Positions 46,038 to 54,666 are shown, counted from the stretch's first letter. The stretch is 64,000 nt of DNA from CAVPDA01 sp963702495 (GCA_963702495.1 CAVPDA010000016.1:1-64000); one strand, 5' to 3'. The notes: a model not told the origin generated them from the sequence alone. Program-made: numbers and translations.

Positions 46038-46868
46038 TTATCCCCCGTGAAGCTCGCGCCGGACCTCGGGCGAGACCGTGCCGGTGTCCAGGCGCATGCC
46101 GGCGCCGTCGAAGGACTTGTTCACGATGCAGCCGACCAGCTCGCCGCGACGCACGATGAACTGCGGGGCGACGCGGTGGATCACGACCTCGTCGCCCTGA
46201 AGGTTGAAATTCACCAGGCTCTCGCTCTTGTCCTCGTTCTTGAGGAAGATTGCCGGCATCTCGGTGCGGGCGCCAAAGCGCAGCCGCGTCTGCACCCCAT
46301 CGTCGTAGGCGCTGACGGGTTTGACTGCGGGGCTGCCGCAGAACCAGTAATCCCAGTTGCGAGCGCGCGCCTCGCTGCTGCCCGCGAGCCGGCCGTCCAC
46401 GCGCAGCTTTTCCAGTTCCGCCGCGCTGCGGGCGGCCTCCTCCTGCGGGTAGATGAAGCGCAGGGCGTAGATCACCTCGTCGGTCTTCGGGTTGGGGACC
46501 TTGTTTACCGCCGAATAGGCGAAGTGATAGTGCCGCAGCGTGGTGAGCAGCGTCAGGTTGGTGGCCGAGCGGGCAACCTTGGGCTTGAGGAAGACGAAGT
46601 TGCGCTCCTTGCCCACGTCGATCATCTCGCTGTCGCCCGCGCCCAGGCGCACGAATTCTTCGCCCTCGGCAAACTGCATCGTGATCTGATAGCCGACGAA
46701 CCCGCGCAGCCGGATCACGTCCTCGGGGTTATAGAGCGCCGTGCGAATCCGGCTGTCCACCTGGCCGCGCGGCGGCACGTACTCGCCATGGCCGGTGTTC
46801 GGCATGCCCAGCACCCCGATCGCCAGGGTGAGGCCCGCAGCCAACGCTCTACCGATCGGGCGGCTCAT
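46038..46868 (-). CDS. virB9: P-type conjugative transfer protein VirB9
   Basis: A 276-residue exported protein with a signal peptide (ALAAGLTLAIGVLGMPNTGH). Family features: DSRIRTALYNPEDVIRLRGF, VGYQITMQFAEGEEFVRLG and FVFLKPKVARSATNLTLLTT. The C-terminal beta-sandwich block (YDDGVQTRLRFGARTEMPAI) carries the VirB7-contact region and ends NFNLQGDEVVIHRVAPQFIV, then RRGELVGCIVN. With VirB7 and VirB10 it forms the outer-membrane core complex. Its start overlaps the virB8 stop by four bases. Confidence 0.94.
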   Translation of the reverse strand: MSRPIGRALAAGLTLAIGVLGMPNTGHGEYVPPRGQVDSRIRTALYNPEDVIRLRGFVGYQITMQFAEGEEFVRLGAGDSEMIDVGKERNFVFLKPKVARSATNLTLLTTLRHYHFAYSAVNKVPNPKTDEVIYALRFIYPQEEAARSAAELEKLRVDGRLAGSSEARARNWDYWFCGSPAVKPVSAYDDGVQTRLRFGARTEMPAIFLKNEDKSESLVNFNLQGDEVVIHRVAPQFIVRRGELVGCIVNKSFDGAGMRLDTGTVSPEVRRELHGG

Positions 46869-47587
46869 CGCTTCCCCTGCACGGAAGGCGATGGCGTGTC
46901 CGCCGCCACTTCCGGTTCGCGCTTGTACTCCACCACGCGAAAGCCCAGCGGGTTCCAGGCGCGATCCTTCGGGTCCTCGGAGGGCTTCACGTAGGCGAAC
47001 TGGATCGTGGCGATCCAGTGCGTCACCTGGTCGTTGCCCGAACCGCCTGGGCGGATGGTCCGGGTGAAGCGGACTTGCGCCAGGTCGTTGGCGCCGCTTG
47101 CGCGCTCAAAGAAGCTGATGGACTTGATCTGGGTGCGGATGCTCGTGCCGTCCTTGTACAGGTTGAGCGGCGAGTTCGCGTTCGCGCCGTTCCACAACTG
47201 CATCCATTCCTGGTTGAGCTGGGGGGAATTGAACGCGCCGATCTCCTGGTAGTCGCTCTCCGCCATGGCATAGGAATAGCGCTCGCGCACGCTCACGTAG
47301 TGGCCGAGGAAATAGCGGTTAACCAACGCCTCGGCGCTGCCCTTGCCATCGTACTGGGGCACCACATCGACGATGCCGGTGGAGCCGTCGACGCGAACGA
47401 CGAACGGCACGACGCTCTTCAGTGGCGTGAGCCCTGCCAGCGCGCCAAGGGTGAGCAGCCAGGCGATCCAGCCGGCGGCGGCCACCCGCCAGGCCCGCCG
47501 CTCGGACTTGGCGAGGAGCTGGAGCCGATCCCGGTCCCAGCTCGCCCCCTCGGCAAGATAGCGCTCCAGAGTCGGGTCGCGCAGCAT
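46865..47587 (-). CDS. virB8: VirB8 family type IV secretion protein
   Basis: A 240-residue bitopic inner-membrane protein. One membrane segment (AAAGWIAWLLTLGALAGLTP) follows a short cytoplasmic N-terminus. The periplasmic domain shows PFVVRVDGSTGIVDVVPQYD, LVNRYFLGHYVSVRERYSYA (NTF2-like fold start), and FTRTIRPGGSGNDQVTHWIA, then NPLGFRVVEYKREPEV, all typical of VirB8. It is thought to nucleate assembly of the inner-membrane complex. It follows the tiny VirB7-like lipoprotein gene by 10 bases, with the ribosome site AGGAGG within the gap. Confidence 0.93.
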   Translation of the reverse strand: MLRDPTLERYLAEGASWDRDRLQLLAKSERRAWRVAAAGWIAWLLTLGALAGLTPLKSVVPFVVRVDGSTGIVDVVPQYDGKGSAEALVNRYFLGHYVSVRERYSYAMAESDYQEIGAFNSPQLNQEWMQLWNGANANSPLNLYKDGTSIRTQIKSISFFERASGANDLAQVRFTRTIRPGGSGNDQVTHWIATIQFAYVKPSEDPKDRAWNPLGFRVVEYKREPEVAADTPSPSVQGKR

Positions 47588-47597
47588 GGCTGTCCTC

Positions 47598-47720
47598 CTA
47601 CTGTTGGCCCGCGGGGGAGTTGATCGGCACCAGCGGCCCGGCGCACTCGGGCGGGCGCGCGGGCGTGGTGCCGCAGCCCAGCAGGGCGAGCACCAAGGCG
47701 AGGATCGCGAGCTTCTTCAT
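47598..47720 (-). CDS. virB7: VirB7-like small lipoprotein
   Basis: A 40-residue protein between virB6 and virB8 in the position of virB7. The N-terminus MKKLAILALVLALLGCGTTP has a clear lipobox (L-L-G-C, Cys16) and the short mature part has one further Cys (PPECAGPLVPINSP), as in VirB7 proteins that form a disulfide with VirB9. It is easily missed because of its size. The stop is 10 bases before the virB8 start. VirB7 anchors the core complex to the outer membrane. Confidence 0.8.
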   Translation of the reverse strand: MKKLAILALVLALLGCGTTPARPPECAGPLVPINSPAGQQ

Positions 47721-47735
47721 GAGGGTCCGCCCCGA

Positions 47736-48782
47736 TCAGCGCCACACGGAGGGCGGTGGCATCACCCGGTCGCGGCTCACCTTTCCGCCGGGACGCGCGT
47801 CCTGGGCGTAGCCCAGGCGGCCCACGCGGTTGCCGAGCCTGCGGCGCATCGAATCCCAGCGGCTCGGCGCCTCGCCGGCCCGGCCGTCCAGGACGCCGCG
47901 CGAGAACTGGTACCCGGAGCTGGCGGCCACGCCCAGCGCACGGGACAGGGCGCTGCTCACGACCCCATAGGTGCTCAGCGCAATGCCGCTCGCCAGCCCG
48001 GAGGCCATGGGCATGACTTGGCGCATGACGAGGAAGATCGAGCACCGAGGCCGGATGCACACCCGCACGCCTTCCGCGATCTTGATGCCGCCGCCGAGGG
48101 CTGCTGTGGCGCGCGTATAGCTTCCGGACCACGACTGAGCAGCAGCGCCGCAGCGGCGATCGCCAGGATGACGATCAGGGCGTAGTTGGCCAACTGTGCA
48201 ACCCAGGACTCGAAGAATCGCTTGGTCGAATCGAAGAACAGCCGATATGAAGAGCGGTCCGAGCGCGATGATGATGGACAGGGCGATCTTTGAGAGCGCG
48301 AGCAGGAATACCGTGTAAACGGCCGTGAGGCCCACCATGACGAATAGACGAAGAAATCCGCCAGATAGAACGCGAAGTCCGCGCTCAACATGCTGCCGTT
48401 CGCGAGGAGCTGCTCGGCGGCGAGATTGCCATCGCTGTCCAGATCTGGTCGATGACCGTCACCACGCTCGGCGCACCCACCAAGGCGGCGGCCAAGTGCG
48501 ATGGTGCGCTTGTAGAAGGTGTCAGTGATCAGGGTCTGGTAGAGCCACAGATGAATAGCCGACACCCAGGATCGCGATCATCGTGAAGATGCGAAGGGCC
48601 CCGGTGAGTATGGGCTCCTGGATCCTGCCGGTGAGAAGCAGGTACCCCCATATCATCACGTAGACCGTTGCAAGCGTGACGGCAGCGGGCTCGATCGCAG
48701 CGGCGACCGCCGCGGTCTTGACCCCAATGTACGTGGCCAACTGCGCATCGAGCCACGCAAAGAATTGAGAGAAGAATCCCAT
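47736..48782 (-). pseudogene. virB6: VirB6/TrbL polytopic channel protein, frameshifted
   Basis: The gene starts at 48782 (MGFFSQFFAWLDAQLATYIG) and stays open through LATVYVMIWGYLLLTGRIQE, then changes frame near 48545 (LYQTLITDTFYKRTIALGRR belongs to the next part). It changes again between 48470 and 48330 (LADFFVYSSW) and between about 48240 and 48060 (ALSKIALSIIIALGPLFISA, then QVMPMASGLASGIALSTYGV). The last part ends at 47736. Hydrophobic segments are typical of VirB6, a polytopic channel component required for DNA transfer. At least three shifts are needed. The two flanking vir genes are intact. Unless these are sequence errors, the transfer apparatus would not work. Confidence 0.8.
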
Positions 48783-49072
48783 TGACAGTCTCTCCTCGGT
48801 GCTTGTTGGATGCGACCTCCTGTTGCGATCGTGCCGGTCCCAAGTCGAACGGCTTGAGTTGCTTCACGCTGCCGCATACCCGCAAGGCGTTTTTCCTTCA
48901 GCGCCTCGTCATCGCTCTTGCGCTCGATGACGACTGTGTTTTGTGGAGATTGCGCCGGTGACGCTGTTGCCGGCGCGCTTACCGCAATGTCGCTGCGAAG
49001 CAAGATGTAGTACGTGCCGCCGCCCAGGAGCGACTCGAGACCACATACGACAAGAATCATCATACGTGTCAT
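48656..49072 (-). CDS. Small membrane-anchored protein between virB5 and virB6, 3' end abnormal
   Basis: A start at 49072 (MTRMMILVVCGLESLLGGGT) with GGAGGGCGG about 9 bases upstream marks a separate gene in the position often held by an entry-exclusion or VirB7-like small protein. It has an N-terminal hydrophobic segment followed by SAPATASPAQSPQNTVVIER and a basic helix (KRLAGMRQREATQAVRLG). The true end is probably near 48790-48850. The frame instead continues through the virB6 start, suggesting a lost stop here as well. No family is recognised. Confidence 0.45.
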   Translation of the reverse strand: MTRMMILVVCGLESLLGGGTYYILLRSDIAVSAPATASPAQSPQNTVVIERKSDDEALKEKRLAGMRQREATQAVRLGTGTIATGGRIQQAPRRDCQWDSSLNSLRGSMRSWPRTLGSRPRRSPLRSSPLPSRLQRST

Positions 49073-49804
49073 ATTTCCGCCCTCCATCTCAGAAACGCGA
49101 TGGCGCGGGCTATAAGACTGAACCGAATCCTTCACGGCTTCCTCGCGAACGCTTTGCTGCTGCACCCACTGCTGCGCCTGTGCTGCCTGGTACAGCGTCT
49201 GGAGCTTGATCTGTTCGTTCTGCAACATCGCCTGCTCGCTCTGCACCCGCGCCTGCAGGTCCGCGACGGCCTTCATGTCGCCGGCGCGGCTGATGGCGTT
49301 GATCAGCGTCTGCAGTGCCCCGAACCGATCACTGGTGCTCTGATAGGCCGCGCGCGAGAGCACTTGCAGCAGCGCCGCCGCGGCTCTCCCGTCGTCGACG
49401 AACTGGCGCTGCTGCGGGCTCATCGCATCCATTTGCGTGGCCGAGAGCACGGCGTTCGCCGTCATCGCCGCCTGCACCTGGGAGGACAGCCCGGCGTAGG
49501 TCGTGCTGGCGTTGTGGATGACCTGTAGCATCTCGTTCCAGTCCTGCGGCAGGTAGTTGCGCGCCGCCCCCGCCATCAGGTTCTCCATGCCGCGCGGGCC
49601 CGTGAGCGTCCCGTAGGTCTGCTGCAGCTGGTTGAGCTGGTTCTGCATCAGCTGGATCTGCTGCATCCAGTACTGCACCTGCTGGATCAACTGGGCGATG
49701 GCCGCCACATCGATGACGGGGATCCCCGCGGCGCGCGGGGCGCTCAGGGGCGTAAGGGCCACTACGCAAGCAAACAGTGCTGCGGCGAATCGTCTGGCTG
49801 ACAT
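48656..49804 (-). CDS. virB5: VirB5-like pilus-tip protein running in frame into a downstream small ORF
   Basis: The start is at 49804 (MSARRFAAALFACVVALTPL), a signal peptide cleaved near SAPRAAG. The VirB5/TrbJ features are IPVIDVAAIAQLIQQVQYWM, MQNQLNQLQQTYGTLTGPRG and long Gln/Ala coiled helices to about residue 235 (AQAQQWVQQQSVREEAVKDS). VirB5 sits at the pilus tip and is normally 220-250 residues. Here there is no stop where one is expected: the frame goes straight through a second start (49072) with its own ribosome site and continues to 48656, overlapping virB6. A lost stop, probably by an indel, is the simplest explanation. The first 235 residues alone look functional. Confidence 0.75.
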   Translation of the reverse strand: MSARRFAAALFACVVALTPLSAPRAAGIPVIDVAAIAQLIQQVQYWMQQIQLMQNQLNQLQQTYGTLTGPRGMENLMAGAARNYLPQDWNEMLQVIHNASTTYAGLSSQVQAAMTANAVLSATQMDAMSPQQRQFVDDGRAAAALLQVLSRAAYQSTSDRFGALQTLINAISRAGDMKAVADLQARVQSEQAMLQNEQIKLQTLYQAAQAQQWVQQQSVREEAVKDSVQSYSPRHRVSEMEGGNMTRMMILVVCGLESLLGGGTYYILLRSDIAVSAPATASPAQSPQNTVVIERKSDDEALKEKRLAGMRQREATQAVRLGTGTIATGGRIQQAPRRDCQWDSSLNSLRGSMRSWPRTLGSRPRRSPLRSSPLPSRLQRST

Positions 49805-49836
49805 GGGGTCCTCCTCTGTGCTGTCGTTCAGCATGG

Positions 49837-52293
49837 TTACGCGGATGTCTTGGCGGCCTCGAACCTCGGCAACCACCGCGTGGGATCCGGCCCGACTTCC
49901 TCGATGATCCGATCCACGAGGGCAACGTTGTTCTTGCGGCCGGAGATGACCGCCAGCTCATTGTCGAAACCCTTGAGATCGAGCTTGCAGAGCACACTGT
50001 GATGGCCCTGCTTCAGCAGAAACAGGCGCGAGCCCGGCTCGATCTCGTCTTTGATGAGCTTGAATTCGCGCTCGGTGAGCCCGAAGCCCTCGACGTAGTC
50101 CTCGCGGTTCGCGTCGGCGTTGGGGAAGAAGATCTTCGTCGGCGTCTGCTCGACGATGGTGCGGGCAATGCCGCTGGCGAGCGCATCGGCGGGGCTCTGG
50201 GTGGCCATCGCCATCACGCCGTTGTTCTTGCGCCAGGTCTTCGGGCCGTTCTGGGCGAAGCTCTCGAAGGCCGGGTCGCCGATCAGCCGCCAGAACTCGT
50301 CCTGCCAGCAGATGAAGCGCCGCCCGTCAACCATCTGTTCCACCAAGTGAAACAGGTACATCGAGATCGGCTCGCGGGTCGCCTCGTTGTCGAGGAAATC
50401 GGTGACATCGAAGCCGACGGTCGCCGCCGTATTCAGGACCGGCACCACCCGATCCTCGGCGTTGTCGAAGACCCAGGCGTACTCGCCCCGGGTGAGCTGG
50501 CACCAGCGCGCAAGGCGCGCATACACGCCCTCGGTGCCGGTGGGGTCCAGATGCTCGATGAGCCGTGAGAGTCGGCGCAGCGGCCGCTCCAAGGTGAGCG
50601 TGGTGCGCAGCGCGTGATCGAGGTCTTCTTCCTGCGCCACGGTGAGCGGCAGGTTCGGGCGATACACCAGGCGTCGCAGCAGGCGTTTCAGGAACTCAAC
50701 ATTGGACGGCGTGGGCGCAAGCGCGAGCGGATTGCAGCCGGTGGGCTCACCGTTTCGAAACGGCAGGTAGCGCCCGCCCAAGGCCAGCACCAGGATCTTC
50801 AGGCCCTGATCCTTATCGAAGATGACTTGCGTCACCGCCTGCTTCTGCGCCATCGCGACACAGAAGCCGATCAGCACCGTCTTGCCCGTACCGTTGGGGC
50901 CGCAGATGAAGGTGTGGCCGGAGTCCTTGCGGCTGCCGCCGTCCGGATCTCGCGGATCGCAGGCGTGCAGCGAGAAGTAGTACGGTGACTGCGCGCTGGA
51001 GACCAGCAGCGTGAGTGCCTCGCCCCAGTGGTTGCCGCTGCGCCGCCCGCTCGGATGGTTGTGCAGCGGCATCATCGCGGCGAAGTTGCGGCTGGTGATC
51101 GGCGCTTTGCGCGAGCGGTAGCTGAAGTTGCCGGGCAACTGGGCCCAGAACGCCGCCTCGGTGGCCCGGTCCTCGCGCACCACCACCATGCCGGTATCGC
51201 TCAGAAAGGAGCGTGCCTGTGCGATGGCATCGTTCAGGCGCCGCAGCCGCGGGCGGGCGTCCGCCTCTTCGGCGGCCTCGACGGGGTCGGCCAACACCTG
51301 GAGGGTGAAGTGGTGATCGCCCATGACGAACTTGTTGGAGCTCAGATCGTCCAGGGCCTCCTCGAGGGCATCGGCCTGGGACACCGCCAGGTCGCCGACG
51401 TTGCGCATGCGGTTGAACTGGCGCTGGAGCAGGCTCTGCGCGGTGGCCTTCGAGAGGAACGTGAAGCTCTGGGTCAGCACGAAGGGAAACGCGGCGGTGA
51501 GCAGGCTATTGAACATGCCCGGCACCGTGGGCGTGGGATACTCCTTGATGCCGAGCATGGCGCCGATGCGCGTCTGCGTCGCCATGCGGTACTCGATCGC
51601 CTCGTGGCCGAAGAGCGGGCGCGAGGTCGCCAGCACCTCGTTGATCGGGGCGCGCGGCGCCGGCATGCGCTGCCACTCGCCGTTGACCAGAACGCCGAAG
51701 AATTCGAGCAGCGTCGAGAATCTCACCCCGCCGTCCTCGTAGATCCCCAAGGCTTCCGGATCGTAGCGCGCCAGCGCCGCCATGAGCTGCTCGTGGAGCT
51801 TGGCGCAGAGGTCCAGCGAATCGCGCAGCTCCATCGCCTCGCCCTCGGAGTCGGTCTTCTTGAGCAGCTGAAGCAGCGCCGAGCCGGCCCGGCTCGGCTG
51901 CGGCCGATAGACGAGGCAGAGGTAGAGCTCGTTGGCCATGAGCGTCTCCTGCGCGAGCCGCATGCGGTAGTGGGTATTCAAGTCCGCCGCGAACCCCGGC
52001 TGGAACGTGCCGGCCGGATAGGTGTTCTCGCGCCGGCGGATCAGGTGCGCCCATAGCGCAAGGTTCGGGCTGGCGATGTTGCGCCAGAGGAGGTTCAGCC
52101 GCTCGTGCCAGCCGTTGATCTGTTCGTCATCGGCGCTCTCGAAGCTCGCGCCGCTCAGGCGAAAGCCCTGCACGTAGTCGCCGTTGCGCGTCTTCACCAC
52201 CTGGCCGGTGACATGCAAGGCGTAGGGGATGTGCGTGGCAGCGCTCATCTCACGCCGCATCATCCTGGCATCCCTCAATTCAGCGGTCCCCAT
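49837..52293 (-). CDS. virB4: VirB4 family type IV secretion ATPase
   Basis: An 818-residue ATPase, the largest of the apparatus. Walker A is HTFICGPNGTGKTVLIGFCV, Walker B is RRFICWQDEFWRLIGDPAF (conserved DExW), and motif C/D regions include MATQSPADALASGIARTIVE and TKIFFPNADANREDYVEGFG. The N-terminal domain (THIPYALHVTGQVVKTRNGD) resembles VirB3-contacting parts of VirB4. Length is normal and no break is seen. It energises pilus biogenesis and substrate transfer. The start is 10 bases before the virB3 stop region; a later ATG at MSAATHIPY is also possible. Confidence 0.96.
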   Translation of the reverse strand: MGTAELRDARMMRREMSAATHIPYALHVTGQVVKTRNGDYVQGFRLSGASFESADDEQINGWHERLNLLWRNIASPNLALWAHLIRRRENTYPAGTFQPGFAADLNTHYRMRLAQETLMANELYLCLVYRPQPSRAGSALLQLLKKTDSEGEAMELRDSLDLCAKLHEQLMAALARYDPEALGIYEDGGVRFSTLLEFFGVLVNGEWQRMPAPRAPINEVLATSRPLFGHEAIEYRMATQTRIGAMLGIKEYPTPTVPGMFNSLLTAAFPFVLTQSFTFLSKATAQSLLQRQFNRMRNVGDLAVSQADALEEALDDLSSNKFVMGDHHFTLQVLADPVEAAEEADARPRLRRLNDAIAQARSFLSDTGMVVVREDRATEAAFWAQLPGNFSYRSRKAPITSRNFAAMMPLHNHPSGRRSGNHWGEALTLLVSSAQSPYYFSLHACDPRDPDGGSRKDSGHTFICGPNGTGKTVLIGFCVAMAQKQAVTQVIFDKDQGLKILVLALGGRYLPFRNGEPTGCNPLALAPTPSNVEFLKRLLRRLVYRPNLPLTVAQEEDLDHALRTTLTLERPLRRLSRLIEHLDPTGTEGVYARLARWCQLTRGEYAWVFDNAEDRVVPVLNTAATVGFDVTDFLDNEATREPISMYLFHLVEQMVDGRRFICWQDEFWRLIGDPAFESFAQNGPKTWRKNNGVMAMATQSPADALASGIARTIVEQTPTKIFFPNADANREDYVEGFGLTEREFKLIKDEIEPGSRLFLLKQGHHSVLCKLDLKGFDNELAVISGRKNNVALVDRIIEEVGPDPTRWLPRFEAAKTSA

Positions 52294-52303
52294 CTTCGCG
52301 CTC

Positions 52304-52669
52304 CTACACGTGCGCCACGACGTCGCGCTGCGCGCGCCGTCCCGCCGCGTCCGGCAACGCGATGGGCAGCGGGCTATAGCTGTTGGCCTTCCAGAAGCGC
52401 AGGTTGCCGAAGTGGCCCGCCAAGCGCGTCACGCCCCACAGGCGGAAGAGCTCGAAGAAGTTGGGGTCATGCAGGCATAGCAGATAGCACACCAGGTGGA
52501 TCGGGATGCAGGCCAGCAGCCACAGAAGGTTGTGCGTCATCAGAAACGCTTCCATGGTGAACAGGCCATTCACCAGCAATCCCGAATAGGTCACGCCCCA
52601 GCGCATGGGCGGGCGGGTGACCGCGACGAACAAGGGGTCGGCGGTGAGCCCCGGATTGCGCGCGTCCAT
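52304..52669 (-). CDS. virB3: VirB3 family inner-membrane protein
   Basis: A 121-residue protein with two closely spaced membrane segments (NGLFTMEAFLMTHNLLWLLA; CIPIHLVCYLLC) after the conserved start GLTADPLFVAVTRPPMRWGV. The family block HDPNFFELFRLWGVTRLAGH follows. VirB3 sits next to VirB4 and is often fused to it in other systems; here it is separate and ends 10 bases before virB4. It begins at the base following the virB2 stop. Confidence 0.92.
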   Translation of the reverse strand: MDARNPGLTADPLFVAVTRPPMRWGVTYSGLLVNGLFTMEAFLMTHNLLWLLACIPIHLVCYLLCLHDPNFFELFRLWGVTRLAGHFGNLRFWKANSYSPLPIALPDAAGRRAQRDVVAHV

Positions 52670-52954
52670 CTACACCCCCGCCATGCCGCGGATCCAGGCG
52701 ACGATCTGCGGCGCCCCGAACACCAGGATCAGTCCCATGGCGGCGGCCGCACACCACCACCAGGAGATCTTGTTGAACCACGCGGCGACCCCGAGCACCA
52801 TGACCGCGATGACCGCGATCGGGGTGAGGATGGTGAGCAGATTGGTCTGGAAGCTCGCCGCGCCCGCGGCGAACGGGCCGCCGCCGGCGGCCTGGGCGAG
52901 CGCCGTCTCGGGCACGAACGCCAGGGCCGCAACGACGAGGTAAAGGAGGAGCAA
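52670..52954 (-). CDS. virB2: VirB2/TrbC major pilin
   Basis: A predicted 94-residue pilin precursor from a TTG at 52954; the frame is open far upstream, but no ATG lies near and the preceding gene ends just 5'. The sequence LLLLYLVVAALAFVPETALA is the signal region, followed by QAAGGGPFAAGAASFQTNLL and two membrane helices (TILTPIAVIAVMVLGVAAWF; CAAAAMGLILVFGAPQIVAW), the TrbC/VirB2 arrangement. Processing near ALA-QAAGGG would give the mature pilin. A rare start codon is plausible for a gene coupled to the one before it, but the start remains uncertain. Confidence 0.75.
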   Translation of the reverse strand: MLLLYLVVAALAFVPETALAQAAGGGPFAAGAASFQTNLLTILTPIAVIAVMVLGVAAWFNKISWWWCAAAAMGLILVFGAPQIVAWIRGMAGV

Positions 52955-52992
52955 GCCTGCGCGGGCGGCGATGCGGCCCGCGCGGGCAGGAA

Positions 52993-53313
52993 CTACCCGA
53001 TCAGCTCCATCCGAATCGGCGTGGCGCCCACCTCGACCGCGGCGAAGAAGCGCCGCAAGGTGTCGAGGCTGCGCCAGGTACGAATGCCCCCGCGTGCCGC
53101 CACCAGAGCGCTGCGTCCCGTGCGCCAGGTCAGCAGCGCTTCGAGACGATAGACCCCGGGCTCCAGCTCGACGATCACCAGCTCGCTCACCGCCGCACTG
53201 CGCAGGTAGTCCACCAGCGCGGACTCGATGATGTGGTGGGCGGCATCCTTGGGCTTGGCCGGCACGTCTTCCCCCTGTTCTTCTTGGTGAGAAAGACGCG
53301 ATTGTAAGCACAC
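52993..53313 (-). CDS. Hypothetical protein upstream of virB2
   Basis: A protein of up to 106 residues. The most probable start is the GTG in the phrase VPAKPKDAAHHIIESALVDY, preceded by a GGGGGAAG ribosome site; this gives about 90 residues. The acidic helix HHIIESALVDYLRSAAVSEL and the beta stretch LVIVELEPGVYRLEALLTWR, ending TLRRFFAAVEVGATPIRMEL, suggest a small two-layer fold. No family is recognised, but small proteins with this outline commonly precede the pilin gene in P-type conjugation clusters. Its end abuts virB2. Confidence 0.6.
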   Translation of the reverse strand: MCLQSRLSHQEEQGEDVPAKPKDAAHHIIESALVDYLRSAAVSELVIVELEPGVYRLEALLTWRTGRSALVAARGGIRTWRSLDTLRRFFAAVEVGATPIRMELIG

Positions 53314-53337
53314 CCCTGTCGTGACGCTGCTCGTTGC

Positions 53338-53850
53338 TCATGGTGTGGGTCCTCCCTGATAGACGTTCCACCGGCTGCGGCCGGGGGTGGCCGCAGCCCC
53401 TTGCGCGCCGTTGCCCGCGCTGTTCTCCACGGTCGAGGGCGCTTCGCCATAGACATCCCACCACCACGACGCCGCCGCGTCCCCGCCCCGGCCCGCGGCG
53501 GCGCGCCGGGACTGCCGCACAGCGGGCGCTCGCACGGCGGGGGGCTGGGCTGCGCGCTCGATCTCGGCGCGCAGCGCCTGGAGGTTGCGCCGGTGGGCGC
53601 TCAGCGCCTCCTCGGCCTCGGCCACCCCCTGCGCATCGTTGGCCGCCGCGCGCTCGGCTTTGCGCCGGTCCGCCTGGGCGAGCCCCTGCTCCTCGGCGGC
53701 CAGTTCGGTGTGCAGAATGTGCAGCCGCATCGCATCGCGCTGTGCCTGCTGCGTCGGGCTGACCGCCATCCCGCCGGAGTGCGCCAGCGCGCTTGCGCCC
53801 AGCAGCAGCCACGCGATGACGATGGGCGCGCCTTCAGCGTGCCAGTCCAT
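53338..53850 (-). CDS. Exported coiled-coil protein of the transfer region
   Basis: A 170-residue protein with an N-terminal signal (APIVIAWLLLGASALAHSGG). A central helix from about residue 33 to 100 (AQRDAMRLHILHTELAAEEQ, then AEEALSAHRRNLQALRAEIE) is a coiled coil rich in Ala, Glu and Arg. The C-terminus is Gly/Trp-rich (ASWWWDVYGEAP; RSRWNVYQGGPTP), repeating a W-[DN]-V-Y phrase twice. No family is recognised. It is the first gene of the minus-strand transfer run. A periplasmic structural or lytic-accessory role is possible but unproven. Confidence 0.6.
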   Translation of the reverse strand: MDWHAEGAPIVIAWLLLGASALAHSGGMAVSPTQQAQRDAMRLHILHTELAAEEQGLAQADRRKAERAAANDAQGVAEAEEALSAHRRNLQALRAEIERAAQPPAVRAPAVRQSRRAAAGRGGDAAASWWWDVYGEAPSTVENSAGNGAQGAAATPGRSRWNVYQGGPTP

Positions 53851-54522
53851 GGCTCATCTGCCCGCAGATCGTGTGCGTGCGGCGCGCGACCCGCATGTCA
53901 TTCGAATCCCTGCCGATCGCCCCATCGGGCGGGTCGCGTCGCAATCGCCTGCCGAGCCGCTCGGTGAGGCGCTTCGCCATACGATCGCCCTCGCGGTGGT
54001 CCGCCTTGAAGCCGGGGCACAGCGTGGAGCCCAGCGCCAGCAGGCGCCGGCCCATCTTCTCGCGCGCATCGACGCCGTTGCCGGTGGTGGAAATCGCCCG
54101 GCGGCCGGGCCGGTGAGGTACCCGACTACGCGCGCGAGCGGGTCGGGGTCGGGCACGGACGGGGGAAGGGAGCGAGCGCGCTCGGGGGCGGGGGTAGCAG
54201 CGGGCACCCGATCTGCGCGCCGCAGCCGATTCGCATTACCGCTGAGCCAGATTACCGCCGCGCGGAAATTCCACCCGCCCAGGCGGCACGCCAGATCGAT
54301 CGCGCCGCCGCCGGCCTCAAGAATGTGATCGTGGAACCGGGCGCCGCGAACGCGAATGCGGCTGCCGCCGACTCTTCCGTTACGAGTCGGGTCCTTGGGC
54401 GCGCGCTGCGCCCCGAATGGTTCGAGTGCGTGTTCGAGCGGTATCGCTCGAACCCGGTGAATGGAAATAGTGTACATACGCTTCAGGCAAAGATAAACCA
54501 CACGATGCCACTTGTCGAGCAC
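53834..54522 (-). pseudogene. Toprim/DUF3991-type conjugative primase remnant
   Basis: The first part, from about 54480, reads HRVRAIPLEHALEPFGAQRA, then FHDHILEAGGGAIDLACRLG and WNFRAAVIWL, typical of the zinc-binding/DUF3991 N-terminus of plasmid primase-like proteins. Near 54055 the sense changes to another frame, where GFKADHREGDRMAKRLTERL, then GRDSNDMR, resembles the end of a Toprim domain (D..GDRMA...DSND). The middle of the gene is compressed, so both a frameshift and a deletion seem to have happened. Complete homologues are usually over 300 residues. It faces the parA promoter region divergently. Confidence 0.55.
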
Positions 54523-54666
54523 AAATAAATAGCGTATGATTTTTATACATTCTTATACATTAACACCCGAACGAACAGAACCTATCGAGGCTCGGTTGGG
54601 CCGTACCGCGGTTGTTGTGGAAGGGGCGGGGACGGCGTCGAGCCAATTTTTATTCATCATAAGATT
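54523..54666 (+). promoter_or_regulatory. Divergent control region with paired 9-bp direct repeats upstream of parA
   Basis: Two copies of TTATACATT at 54543-54551 and 54553-54561 are exactly 10 bases apart, one helical turn, in AT-rich DNA (GCGTATGATTTTTATACATT). This is the only AT-rich patch of the element and separates the minus-strand transfer genes from the plus-strand parA operon. A binding site for the element's KorA-like or ParB-like protein, or a promoter, is likely; the protein is not identified. Confidence 0.5.
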
